From assembly GCA_029865665.1 (NCBI GenBank), contig JARXAV010000297.1, positions 1 through 16,373 of the forward strand: DNA of 16,373 nucleotides. Direction: 5' to 3'. Every line of letters starts with the position of its first letter. Positions within the stretch are counted from its first letter, which is position 1. Source of the DNA: Flectobacillus sp. GTDB lineage: Bacteria; Bacteroidota; Bacteroidia; Cytophagales; Spirosomataceae. Both the position numbers and the translations under genes were made by a program. A model generated the notes under the pieces. It was not told the DNA's origin and searched no databases. It worked only from the letters and a program-made list of their open reading frames with translations. Below, piece after piece: positions 8,101 to 14,930 of the stretch.

Positions 8101-8597
8101 GATACTTCCCTAGAAATAGTAATGATAATAATGACTATAATCCTGTTCAATTTCCTCCGATGGGTGGATTTCAGATACAGTACAATCTACCAATGGGTTA
8201 TTATGGAGGGTTTGGTTATGTATCATATAATGGAAAAGGTTCTTTTTATACAGTATATAACCCATTGCAATTAAGCTCCTCATCTCTATCAGGTATAGTA
8301 TCAGGTGCAGCTCCGCATTTTGCATCTGTTAAGGAGGGCATATCATTTAATATGTTTGTTGGTTATCCTATCGGTAAAGGATCATCTCTAAGTGATTTTG
8401 GTGGATGGTCTGCTGGGGGAAGTGGGCAGTATGGATTAGGTTTGGGATATAGCGAAGGCATTAATTTTAACAGTCAATCAGATAAATTTGAAAGGCTTCA
8501 AAATAATCAACCAGGTTTTCGAACATATGGTTTGTTATTTGGACCGGATGCTGGTGTTGGTGGAGAGATTAGTAAAACCACTTTATTAAATGATTAG
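5118..8597 (+). CDS. RHS-repeat polymorphic-toxin-like protein with DUF6443-like N-terminus
   Basis: The 1159-residue protein begins with a signal sequence (hydrophobic residues 12-29, Q-A-Q near 31). A DUF6443-like region follows, roughly 40-190 (ITYLDGLGKPIQ, YDAFGRESKNYLPYP), then many YD repeats, and an RHS core from about 800 (DHLGN at 804-808, YNGKELQD, YGARMYQPELGRWMTIDPL) to D900-P-N-G-M904. RHS shells enclose a C-terminal effector and are cut near this last motif in studied systems. The remaining roughly 255 residues form a variable tip rich in Gly, Tyr, Ser and Asn, with no HNH, ADP-ribosyltransferase, deaminase or peptidase motif that I can recognise. Its toxic activity is therefore inferred from position. 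There is no T9SS sorting domain at the end. The gene is preceded by the shell fragment gene and followed by a small membrane protein gene, a toxin-immunity arrangement. Confidence 0.88.
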   Translation: MIFYINTRSFKWCTGLTLLCSVFLRISIQAQSGAVKNQNFIRESSYLQATVAATNYNDPNQVQHKITYLDGLGKPIQTVIPFLGIAGQDIVSAVEYDAFGRESKNYLPYPVVGGKGDYSAIYNTATAGQSFYNDKRPFNQKVYEDSPLNRVVKQAGAGNEWAFDASPTIFTDRTVKSKTVTNIANEVIMFNVMTSDGSGKSYVAGVYRPNFGGFDIFVTNNTYPANTLLVKELRDENNTTGTGGNRSREYTDRQGKLILKRTYDANNSEYDTYYLYDIYGQLRAVMPPKLSAYFKNIYPQATRFFAFTNLAFVYCYDDQGRLTKKKIPDTDWTIMTYVGATNLIATQTDANGTISYFIYDGLNRLTERGIVLGGINQWLVKNFYDGVRPTTNNGTVTTTSTYNNIDSQNDKGKLTGIQSRILNSDGTLASLTFPLTQHLFYDNRGRTVKTYKETYNGTSVMYETAYFQLDYIGKVLESKIEHRIGSNKVIQTIENYLYDHAGRLKSTCHALKEMDGNGVITYSETPHLLNCMKYDEIGRLIQKNVGKLPAATLAKETTKGAAEAIMYGYNVRGWLNYIWGFRKPDNTNPYAGTQNFNFNLDYTAVGQFNGNIGKLTWNGAATTYNYDGLNRLSLVIPKTSGQHTESVSYDENGNITNLTRTLSGTQVDNLSYNYNIYSNKLLTVTDASDKTKGYVDINAVNDFTYDLNGNLINDKDKNITVSYNVLNLVRQVTGSTTQNYVYDGNGSKQAQYNGSQWKGYLGAGEYINNSLYRLGTSEGYIMLNTNYVAGSTTGKYSYFYSLKDHLGNVRSVVTDDKDATEVQSSDYTAFGVAVTTPNKDINKYLYNGKELQDGTNWLDYGARMYQPELGRWMTIDPLTEKSRWSSPFTYGNNNPIKFIDPNGMEAIGADGLTSQQWLENKGDEEKNKQSRNANQGKSVANVNKSTDYDNLAEGTTVTSGIYAGTKLQGISVKGRRRNIFDQIISTFRGTKYNNRYFPRNSNDNNDYNPVQFPPMGGFQIQYNLPMGYYGGFGYVSYNGKGSFYTVYNPLQLSSSSLSGIVSGAAPHFASVKEGISFNMFVGYPIGKGSSLSDFGGWSAGGSGQYGLGLGYSEGINFNSQSDKFERLQNNQPGFRTYGLLFGPDAGVGGEISKTTLLND

Positions 8598-8644
8598 ATA
8601 GGCAATAATGATATTTTCATAGAATAGTCTCGTTGTTTTACACA

Positions 8645-8672
8645 TTGAAATAAAATGTTACATGTATTTTTG
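8645..8672 (+). promoter_or_regulatory. Possible promoter of the immunity-like gene
   Basis: TTG at 8645-8647 and TATTTTTG at 8665-8672 form a -33/-7 pair with a 17-bp gap, close to the Bacteroidota pattern. It lies about 140 bp before the ATG at 8815 and would allow expression independent of the RHS gene, as an immunity gene would need. Confidence 0.4.
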
Positions 8673-8814
8673 AAATGTTTACTTGTATTGTGATAGTATA
8701 CAAATGGTTAAAGCAGTGTTTATCAAAAAATGGCTATGATTTTACGAATTACTTAACTGTAATTAATAGATTTTCACTACCTTATAAGGGTATAAAAACA
8801 CAGATTTGATAAAT

Positions 8815-9195
8815 ATGAAAGATGTTAAGAAAGTAGTTTTGGTAGTAGGTACTCTTATTGGAACTTATTTTTTTTTTAAAATTCTGATAAGAGGTTCTTT
8901 TGATTACGAATACGAAAGAAACTTTAATGTAGTAGTAACAGAGAAACCTGAAAGAAATAATTATAATAAAGGGTTTTATGAATATCCTTGTCTAGATTTA
9001 GAAGAAACAAAACATTCTATTACTATTAGTGGAAGGTCTCTTTATGAAGTTATTTTACCGAAAGATACTCTTGTGAAAAAGCAAGAAGACTCGTGCTTTT
9101 ATATTAAGAGGAAAGACTTAGTTCTGAAATTATCGATTGGTGACGGGGCTATTATTGATACTATAAGGAGCCGTAAGAGTAAAGTTATTTTATAA
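8815..9195 (+). CDS. Small single-pass membrane protein, candidate immunity protein
   Basis: I do not recognise a family. The 126-residue product has one N-terminal hydrophobic segment (about residues 6-24, VVLVVGTLIGTYFFFKILI), then a hydrophilic roughly 100-residue domain expected in the periplasm, with two cysteines and a basic end (RSRKSKVIL). ATG 8815 was chosen over an in-frame TTG at 8806. It lies 217 bp after the RHS gene, where immunity genes of polymorphic toxins sit, and has its own candidate promoter. An envelope-anchored immunity protein would fit a toxin acting in periplasm or membrane; this is inference. A run of ten T (8868-8877) within the membrane segment could cause slippage or a sequencing error. 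Confidence 0.65.
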   Translation: MKDVKKVVLVVGTLIGTYFFFKILIRGSFDYEYERNFNVVVTEKPERNNYNKGFYEYPCLDLEETKHSITISGRSLYEVILPKDTLVKKQEDSCFYIKRKDLVLKLSIGDGAIIDTIRSRKSKVIL

Positions 9196-9644
9196 AACAG
9201 TGCTTTAATAAATGAGTTATTGTGGCATCTTAAAAATACTCTAAAAAACAAACATTGATAGTCATCAATGTCTATATGTATTAAATATAATAAGGTGAGA
9301 TCAGGCTGATGTAAAACAAGTATTTTTATCGAATAATAAGTCAATTTACAGCTAAAGCGTAGATAAAACATATCTTAGAAATAACTATATCGACAGGTTT
9401 TTACTGTTATGTTCATTTAACCGTTATGTTTCATTATTATACTTCATAATTTTTATACGATAGTATTTTATATAGATATAACTAAGAAAAGGGTAGTAGT
9501 AGTTACAGTAATTTCTGTCGAAGAACTAATTCTCTAATTCTTCAAAATTAGTCAATAGCTGTTCTAATATTTTATAAAATACCAAACACCTGATTAATCT
9601 TTATCACTATTTATTTTTAAAAAGATTTTAAACTCATTTTTTAT
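9196..9644. other. Intergenic region before the 749-residue protein gene
   Basis: No gene is evident. It contains an 8-bp perfect stem with a 4-base loop (ACATTGAT at 9252-9259 with 9264-9271), without a T-tail, and two near-identical direct repeats, GTTATGTTCATT at 9406-9417 and GTTATGTTTCATT at 9423-9435. No exact TAnnTTTG element was found close to the start at 9645, so the promoter remains unidentified. Confidence 0.5.
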
Positions 9645-11894
9645 ATGAAAAAAATAATTATATTATGCCTTTTGGCAATCTATTTTAGTGGAAAATTGCC
9701 AGCACTAGGACAAAAATATTTACCTTCTATATTACCTCCTTCTCCTAATGCAGCAAGTATAGGCACATATGGTAATATTCCAATGAATCTAAGTTCTGGA
9801 TTACCTACTGTTAATTTACCATTATATAGTGTAAGTGAAGGACGTATAAATGTTCCTATTAACCTAGCTTATAATTATTCAGGTTATAGACCATCGGAAG
9901 AGATTAGTACAATAGGTAGAGGATGGTCTCTACAAACAGGAGGAATTATCACTAGAGTTGTAAAAGGAGGAATTGAAGATGAATGGGTAAGTGCGTCAGG
10001 TAAGGAAACAGGAGGGGGATATTTAGTATCTGGTTCTAAGTTAGCATATGCTATGAACCCAGCTACAGGAGTTTGGAATTGTAACCCTGATATTGATAGT
10101 AAGTGTATTAGAACTGGTGGTATTGGGACACAATGGGATGGAGAACCCGATTTATTTCATTTTTCATTTGGGAACATTAGTGGTAAGTTCTTTTTTGGAT
10201 CAGATGGTAAAATCCATATTGTTTCGGAACAAAAACTAAAGATAGAATATGTAACTACATCTTATTTTTTTAATACATATTCCCGGAATGGAAAGACTAA
10301 TAATATTATTCATTGGCAAATTACTTCCGAAGATGGCACAATTTATAAATTTGGATTTCCTAATGAATCGACACATACAGCCAAAAATATAGAATATACT
10401 ATTGCTAGTAGGGGAGGGTATCAAGATGAGATTATTAGCTCTTGGTGTTTATATGAAATTCGGAATGTCTATGGCGATGTAGTTACGTTTAAATATGCTA
10501 ATGATTTTTTGGATCCAATCAAAAACATTAGCAAACAGAGGCAGACATTATCGGGTTGGGAATCATATGTTTCTGGACAAGGAGGATCTAATTTTTCTGA
10601 ATCAATGAGGAGTGATGAACAGCAACCATCTACATCTTTTACATATAATTTCCCAGGAAGTCGGAATACAGAAAATGCAATTACTGAAATTAATGGTACA
10701 AATTTTAAAGTTAAATTTAACTATATTGAAAAAAGTGAACAAATTGTTATAGGATGGTCGCCAACTACGTATAAATTACTAAAAGGGATTGATATTTATG
10801 CACAGACGTCCAATCCTTTAATTGTCAAATCATTTCAATTAAAGCATACAGAAGATAATCGAAGAGCCTTGTTAGATTCATTAAAAGAAGTTAATAATGT
10901 GGGTGTTTTAGAAAAGGCTCACAAATTTGAATATTTTGGGACCATTCCATCTTCAATTAATGGATTTACAAGAAGTATAGATTTTTGGAATTATTATAAT
11001 GCAGCTCCAAATACTTCTTTTCATCCCTACAATTCCAATCGACAACCTAATTTAGCTACTACTAAAATAGGTGCATTAATTAAAGTTACTTACCCTACAG
11101 GTGGTAGCACAACGTTTGATTATGAATTGAATGAGTTTAGTTATGTTAGAGATAAATTATATAGTGCCAGTGACAATACTAATTTACATAAGAAAACGAT
11201 AGGAGGTTTACGTGTAAAATCGATGACAGATAATCCTGTTCAGGGGAGTGTGATAACTAGATTTTATAAATATCAAGATTTTTCAAACGCAAATTTGTCT
11301 AGTGGTGTTGTTGCAGAAGTTATGAATTCGTACGCCTATAAAATAGCATTACCAATTGTATGTTCAAACTTTGCAGGCTCAGGCACTTCTACGTTTGAGT
11401 CTGTTATTAGTAATATATTTTCTTTTGGTTTTGTAGGAAATGGATCTTGTCCTCCTAATAATATTATTTACTATAGCGTTTTTAAATCTGAACCATATAA
11501 TGTGATGGCTTCAGTTCCTGTTTATTATAAAAATGTGATAGACTCATTAACAAATAATAGTAAAAGCTATCATACATTCACTTCTCACACAGATTTTTCT
11601 GATTTTCTAGGAGTATCCTATGGATTAGGTGATAATACAGTGGGTTCATATTCGACAAAAGATTTTGCTAGATCGTTACCAAAGAATATTAGGTACTATG
11701 CTGGTAATAAATTAGTGTCAGAAGTTATCACTGATTATACTATAGTAGATAAGCATAAAGCCCCCGTATTGTATACAGAACCCGTATTTACACGATCAAC
11801 AACAGGTGAGACGCTCTTCAGGGTAAAAGGATTGAATACATATTCTGGTTTTCTAAAAAAAATCTCAGAACGAAAGATTATTTATAATCAATAG
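9645..11894 (+). CDS. Secreted YD/RHS-type shell fragment (N-terminal part, TcB/SpvB-like)
   Basis: The 749-residue exported protein has a signal peptide (residues 1-22, ending ALG before Q23). It then shows the typical opening of the large YD-repeat proteins encoded with RHS genes in Bacteroidota: PSPNAASIGTYG, then SGLPTVNLPLYSVSEG, INLAYNYSGYRPSE and GRGWSLQTGGIITR around residues 90-103. That opening is shared with the N-terminal region of SpvB/TcB-like shells. The related proteins normally run to about 1000-1200 residues and end in YD repeats. This one stops at LKKISERKIIYNQ, just before those repeats, and the missing part matches the protein at 3606-5051. The stop is followed by a strong terminator, so it does not look like a recent frameshift. 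It has no sorting domain of its own. Confidence 0.82.
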   Translation: MKKIIILCLLAIYFSGKLPALGQKYLPSILPPSPNAASIGTYGNIPMNLSSGLPTVNLPLYSVSEGRINVPINLAYNYSGYRPSEEISTIGRGWSLQTGGIITRVVKGGIEDEWVSASGKETGGGYLVSGSKLAYAMNPATGVWNCNPDIDSKCIRTGGIGTQWDGEPDLFHFSFGNISGKFFFGSDGKIHIVSEQKLKIEYVTTSYFFNTYSRNGKTNNIIHWQITSEDGTIYKFGFPNESTHTAKNIEYTIASRGGYQDEIISSWCLYEIRNVYGDVVTFKYANDFLDPIKNISKQRQTLSGWESYVSGQGGSNFSESMRSDEQQPSTSFTYNFPGSRNTENAITEINGTNFKVKFNYIEKSEQIVIGWSPTTYKLLKGIDIYAQTSNPLIVKSFQLKHTEDNRRALLDSLKEVNNVGVLEKAHKFEYFGTIPSSINGFTRSIDFWNYYNAAPNTSFHPYNSNRQPNLATTKIGALIKVTYPTGGSTTFDYELNEFSYVRDKLYSASDNTNLHKKTIGGLRVKSMTDNPVQGSVITRFYKYQDFSNANLSSGVVAEVMNSYAYKIALPIVCSNFAGSGTSTFESVISNIFSFGFVGNGSCPPNNIIYYSVFKSEPYNVMASVPVYYKNVIDSLTNNSKSYHTFTSHTDFSDFLGVSYGLGDNTVGSYSTKDFARSLPKNIRYYAGNKLVSEVITDYTIVDKHKAPVLYTEPVFTRSTTGETLFRVKGLNTYSGFLKKISERKIIYNQ

Positions 11895-11920
11895 TGATAT
11901 ATAAAATACTTATATTGTTC

Positions 11921-11962
11921 AACTCTTCCATCCTGTACGTAAGCAGGATAGAAGAGTTTTTT
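11921..11962 (+). terminator. Rho-independent terminator after the 749-residue protein gene
   Basis: Stem 11921-11935 pairs with 11944-11958 (14 of 15 bases, one C-A mismatch) around an 8-base loop, and T-run 11957-11962 follows. It lies 26 bp after the stop codon and separates the cargo gene from the LuxR-type regulator. Confidence 0.88.
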
Positions 11963-12035
11963 GTTAAAACACGCTATTATTTGATAAGTTGGCTTCGTTT
12001 TTGATAAGATTAAGAATAACACTAAACCAGAAAAT

Positions 12036-12686
12036 ATGTTTTTATCCTCATTACCTCCAAAACTATTGGTGGCTTCTAACAGTGAAAAAAATGTCCAAAT
12101 GTTTGTAACCCTCCGTTCTGAGGTGATGTTTGAAGTTATTAAGGTAGCTGAAAAGTATTCGGATATTTGTCTCTACTTGCAACAGTTACGTCCAGATTAT
12201 CTTTTAGTCGATAGTACAATGGCTAGTTCAATTGGAAAACCTTTCTTTGATTTATTACTTTTACATCAAATCACAACCAAGATTATTGTGTCTACCAGAG
12301 ATACACTTGTAATAAAGCAGTTGAGCTTTTCAAGCTATTTCAACGGAAGTATTTTGCAAGAAGGTATAAGTCAATGTGAGTTTGTTATGTGTTTAAAATC
12401 AATATTTAAAGGGAATAAATTAGTTTATGCTTATAGGGTTAATACTCCTAACGTAATATTATCAGAGGGATTAAATGAGGAAAAATTAAATTTCCTTTCA
12501 GAGAGAGAGCAAGAAGTTTGGAACTTATTATTAAATGCCAATTCTGAGCAGGAAATGGCTGATAAACTTTATATTAGTGTGCAAACTGTTCGTAAACATA
12601 AGAGTAATATTGCTGATAAACTAGGTATTAAACATAAGAAAAGATTAACTCGTTTTGCCTTCGAATACGCTCGAAAAATAGTATGA
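12036..12686 (+). CDS. LuxR-family DNA-binding regulator with degenerate receiver domain
   Basis: The 216-residue protein is built like a NarL/FixJ response regulator. Residues 8-125 have receiver-like strands (KLLVASN, YLLVDST with D59 at the phosphorylation position, KIIVSTRD), but the acidic pair near the N-terminus that binds magnesium is replaced by S14-N-S-E. Residues 152-205 form a good LuxR helix-turn-helix (FLSEREQEVWNLLLNANS, MADKLYISVQTVRKHKSNI, DKLGIKHKK). It probably binds DNA as a dimer without ordinary phosphorylation control, or responds to another signal. The next gene starts 15 bp after it, so the two are likely co-transcribed. Target genes are unknown; the cargo genes are an obvious candidate by proximity only. 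Confidence 0.85.
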   Translation: MFLSSLPPKLLVASNSEKNVQMFVTLRSEVMFEVIKVAEKYSDICLYLQQLRPDYLLVDSTMASSIGKPFFDLLLLHQITTKIIVSTRDTLVIKQLSFSSYFNGSILQEGISQCEFVMCLKSIFKGNKLVYAYRVNTPNVILSEGLNEEKLNFLSEREQEVWNLLLNANSEQEMADKLYISVQTVRKHKSNIADKLGIKHKKRLTRFAFEYARKIV

Positions 12687-12701
12687 AATATAATTTAAAT
12701 T

Positions 12702-13517
12702 ATGAAAAAAATTCTTTTTTTATTGTTGATGTTCACTGAATTGTCAAGTTGCAACTTTTCGACAAAACTTACTCTTCTTGAGGAAGTAAAGCCTGCAGAC
12801 AAATTTTCAAGAGATTTTATAGAAAAAATTATTATCGACTCAATGGATAGTTCTTATACTAAACTAAATCCAGAAATTATCAACGATAATACACAGCGGT
12901 TTATATCAAATGTACGTTTCATTACCAGAGGTACAACGGTACATAAGTATTCAATTGTAGAAGAAAATGCGAGAGCTGGGTATATTTCAGGTATAGGAGA
13001 CTTTTTAAACTATAGACTTGGGTATGAGTATGAATTTAAGAACGGTAAGAATGTTTTGTTTATCGTCACAATCAAAGAAAAAAATAGTAAATTTTCGATT
13101 TTAGCTTTCGATGGACAAATACTTGATGCACCACTTTCTGAACTCACTAAATTCAAATTTTGGGATAAACCATTTCAAAACTATATTTTTCTTACCCTTT
13201 TAATATTAGTTCTTACTTTTATTTTAGTTACTATTATTTTAATGTTACGGAGTAAAATAACTAGAAAGAAAAAATATATATGGTCATTTCTGATTTTGTT
13301 CGTAAATATCCCCCATTTTATGATAAATTGGAACTCTGGGTTAATTGATTTTCAATTGCTAGATTTTGCAATTCTGGGTGTAAGTATTGGACAACCAAGT
13401 CTCTATTCTTCTTGGTTTTTATCATTTGGTATTCCTATTGGCGGATTATTATATTGGTATAGGCGTGAAAATTTGCTTAGAGAGTTTGAACAAAAAAGTA
13501 AGGAATATAATCAGTAG
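12702..13517 (+). CDS. Envelope protein of unknown function, lipobox plus three C-terminal membrane segments
   Basis: I do not recognise a family. The 271-residue protein starts with a signal sequence and a plausible lipobox, LSSC, with C17. A soluble domain follows (about 18-155, predicted outside the cytoplasm) with FISNVRFITRG and YEYEFKNGKNVLFIVTI strands. Three hydrophobic segments follow, at about 160-182, 193-210 and 233-252, and the end is charged (RRENLLREFEQKSKEYNQ). A lipoprotein signal combined with several membrane spans is unusual; C17 may be only a residue of an ordinary signal peptide. It is coupled to the LuxR-type gene upstream (15-bp gap), suggesting a sensor or accessory for that regulator, which is inference. 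Confidence 0.7.
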   Translation: MKKILFLLLMFTELSSCNFSTKLTLLEEVKPADKFSRDFIEKIIIDSMDSSYTKLNPEIINDNTQRFISNVRFITRGTTVHKYSIVEENARAGYISGIGDFLNYRLGYEYEFKNGKNVLFIVTIKEKNSKFSILAFDGQILDAPLSELTKFKFWDKPFQNYIFLTLLILVLTFILVTIILMLRSKITRKKKYIWSFLILFVNIPHFMINWNSGLIDFQLLDFAILGVSIGQPSLYSSWFLSFGIPIGGLLYWYRRENLLREFEQKSKEYNQ

Positions 13518-13581
13518 TTGGTGCACTACCTATTAAATTGTGTCAGGCAAAAGTTTAACAAACTGAAACAGGTTAATTAGT

Positions 13582-13640
13582 CTAATCCCTCTATTTCCCA
13601 AGAATAATTAAAAATTATTCTTGGGAAATAGAGGGATTAG
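13582..13640. terminator. Perfect 28-bp hairpin overlapping the end of the small minus-strand gene
   Basis: 13582-13609 pairs without mismatch to 13613-13640 around a 3-base AAA loop. The right arm covers the last codons and stop of the gene at 13615-13866, and the left arm mirrors them beyond the gene. It sits between two convergent genes and could terminate both, but no long T-tail follows and the stem is longer and more perfect than ordinary terminators. Confidence 0.7.
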
Positions 13641-13866
13641 TTTTGAAAGGGTAATAACTAGCAATATAGTGTTTGAATGATTCCTTGGAATCGTTTTGAA
13701 CCATTTGGTGTACCGTATCTATATCCACGGCAGAAGCCACATACGCCCCTATTTCAATGAGTTTTTTGGCTCTTAGTTTTCGCTGTTCTTTTATGTTAGA
13801 AGCTTTCAGCTCTTTCAATTTATTTTCGAGCATTTTAATTTGCTCCTCTTTGGTGAATTTTGCCAT
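13615..13866 (-). CDS. Small basic coiled-coil protein, probable mobilization accessory
   Basis: The 83-residue protein has a charged N-terminal helix (KEEQIKMLENKLKELK, heptad-like), then a basic segment, EQRKLRAKKLIEIGAYVASA, reminiscent of the small TraD/MobC-type accessory proteins of mobilizable plasmids, and a polar tail. Such proteins help relaxases at oriT or regulate mob genes. It is divergent from the relaxase gene, with 221 bp between the two start codons, which is the classical position for oriT and a regulatory partner. Its stop codon lies in the perfect hairpin at 13582-13640. Assignment rests on context and general resemblance only. Confidence 0.55.
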   Translation of the reverse strand: MAKFTKEEQIKMLENKLKELKASNIKEQRKLRAKKLIEIGAYVASAVDIDTVHQMVQNDSKESFKHYIASYYPFKTNPSISQE

Positions 13867-14087
13867 GAGATTATTAATTAAAAAAAATGATACAACGCTA
13901 TTTTACTATAAAATTATTTTAAAAGTAATAGAATAAAAATATATCAAAAATAAAATATTAAATTTAAAAAATTAAACCGTTAAAAAGTCTGAATAGCCCA
14001 AATACGCATTGAATAAAAATAAGTACTCGTTACACATCGACTTTTTTATTCAACGCTCCTTTGGGGTCTTGCAGACGGCTTGCATCA
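13867..14087. promoter_or_regulatory. Candidate oriT / divergent mob promoter region
   Basis: This AT-rich gap separates divergent mob genes. An inverted repeat, GCATTGAATAAAAA at 14006-14019 with 14043-14056 (13 of 14 paired, 23-base spacer), lies 31 bp before the relaxase ATG. A direct repeat CTTGCA at 14068-14073 and 14079-14084 follows. In MOBQ plasmids oriT normally lies beside the relaxase gene with an inverted repeat next to the nick site. The nick position cannot be assigned from this sequence. Confidence 0.45.
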
Positions 14088-14921
14088 ATGTCAAAAGGAT
14101 TTGTACACGTATCACATAGCAATCATGGTAGCGTAGATTATTATCTACGAGAGGGAGAGTGTCTATGTTTTCGAGATTCAAAGTCGGCAGTGAAAGACGA
14201 AGTATTGTCTAATTGGTTAGCGATAGAAAAGAATGAGAAATTGGGTAATAAAGAGTTAGGAATTCGAGGTAGGCATGATGCCCGAGTTCGGACGAATTAT
14301 ATTTTATCTATGCCCAACTCCTTAACTGCTGAGGAATGTTTAGAACGAGTCCAAAACATCATTGAGCAAACGCCTATAGCTCAATGCCATTATACAATGG
14401 TTACTCACAAAGGGGAAAAGGACAGTATTAAAAATCAGCACGTTCATTTATTGGTCAACGAGCGTATTCTAGCGACTCAAAAGAAAGACCGAGAGATGCA
14501 ACGAAAAGTGTGGTTAGATAAAGTATTCAAACCACTTTATGAAAAAGAGTTTAAACCAGAGTTTGAACTAGGTGCTACGGTAGCCCCCCGAGAGCGTATC
14601 ACTCAGGCACTCTTTGAGGCAGACCGTTCACTTGCTCGCAGTGGGATAAAAGTACATCAAGAGCAGATGAATACAGCAGCAAAGAAGAGCAAAGATGCTT
14701 TAGTCTTACAACAATTAAAATCGTTTGGAAAGCGTTTGGCATCGAAAGAAGAGCGTAAAAAGTCGGAGCCAGTTCAAGCACCCGTAGAAGAACATTTTAT
14801 AAAAGAGCCTTTTATTGAAGAGGAGCAATTACTCAAAGAACAAGAAAAGAGTGCTGTCCCTGTTAAAGAGCCGAGGGAGCAGCTGGAAAAACCGAAACCA
14901 ACAATCCGAAGACGTTTATAA
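14088..14921 (+). CDS. mobA: MobA/MobL-type relaxase (MOBQ-like)
   Basis: The relaxase should nick one strand at oriT, remain bound to the 5' end and lead the strand through a helper conjugation apparatus. The 277-residue protein has an HUH motif, NQHVHLLVNER, with H118 and H120 as metal ligands. A candidate catalytic tyrosine is Y18 or Y19 in SVDYYLREG. The segment HDARVRTNYILSMPNSLTAEE (63-83) resembles the conserved middle of MobA/MobL proteins. The C-terminal third is charged and rich in Glu, Lys and Pro, without a primase or helicase domain. ATG 14088 was preferred to an in-frame TTG at 14061, because the intervening codons lie in the oriT-like region. The next mob gene begins 9 bp after its stop. 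Confidence 0.85.
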   Translation: MSKGFVHVSHSNHGSVDYYLREGECLCFRDSKSAVKDEVLSNWLAIEKNEKLGNKELGIRGRHDARVRTNYILSMPNSLTAEECLERVQNIIEQTPIAQCHYTMVTHKGEKDSIKNQHVHLLVNERILATQKKDREMQRKVWLDKVFKPLYEKEFKPEFELGATVAPRERITQALFEADRSLARSGIKVHQEQMNTAAKKSKDALVLQQLKSFGKRLASKEERKKSEPVQAPVEEHFIKEPFIEEEQLLKEQEKSAVPVKEPREQLEKPKPTIRRRL

Positions 14922-14930
14922 TTTTTACGA

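Noticed and set aside
9099..9371. Open frame of 90 codons on the minus strand
   Set aside because: It overlaps the immunity-like gene and an AT-rich intergenic stretch, with no recognisable protein pattern.
11894..11962. The 749-residue gene being truncated by a sequencing frameshift
   Set aside because: The stop is followed within 30 bp by a well-formed terminator, and the missing C-terminal part exists elsewhere with its own signal peptide.
14061..14087. Upstream TTG start for the relaxase
   Set aside because: It would add nine residues not resembling relaxase starts and lies in the oriT-like region; ATG 14088 gives MSKGFVHVSH.
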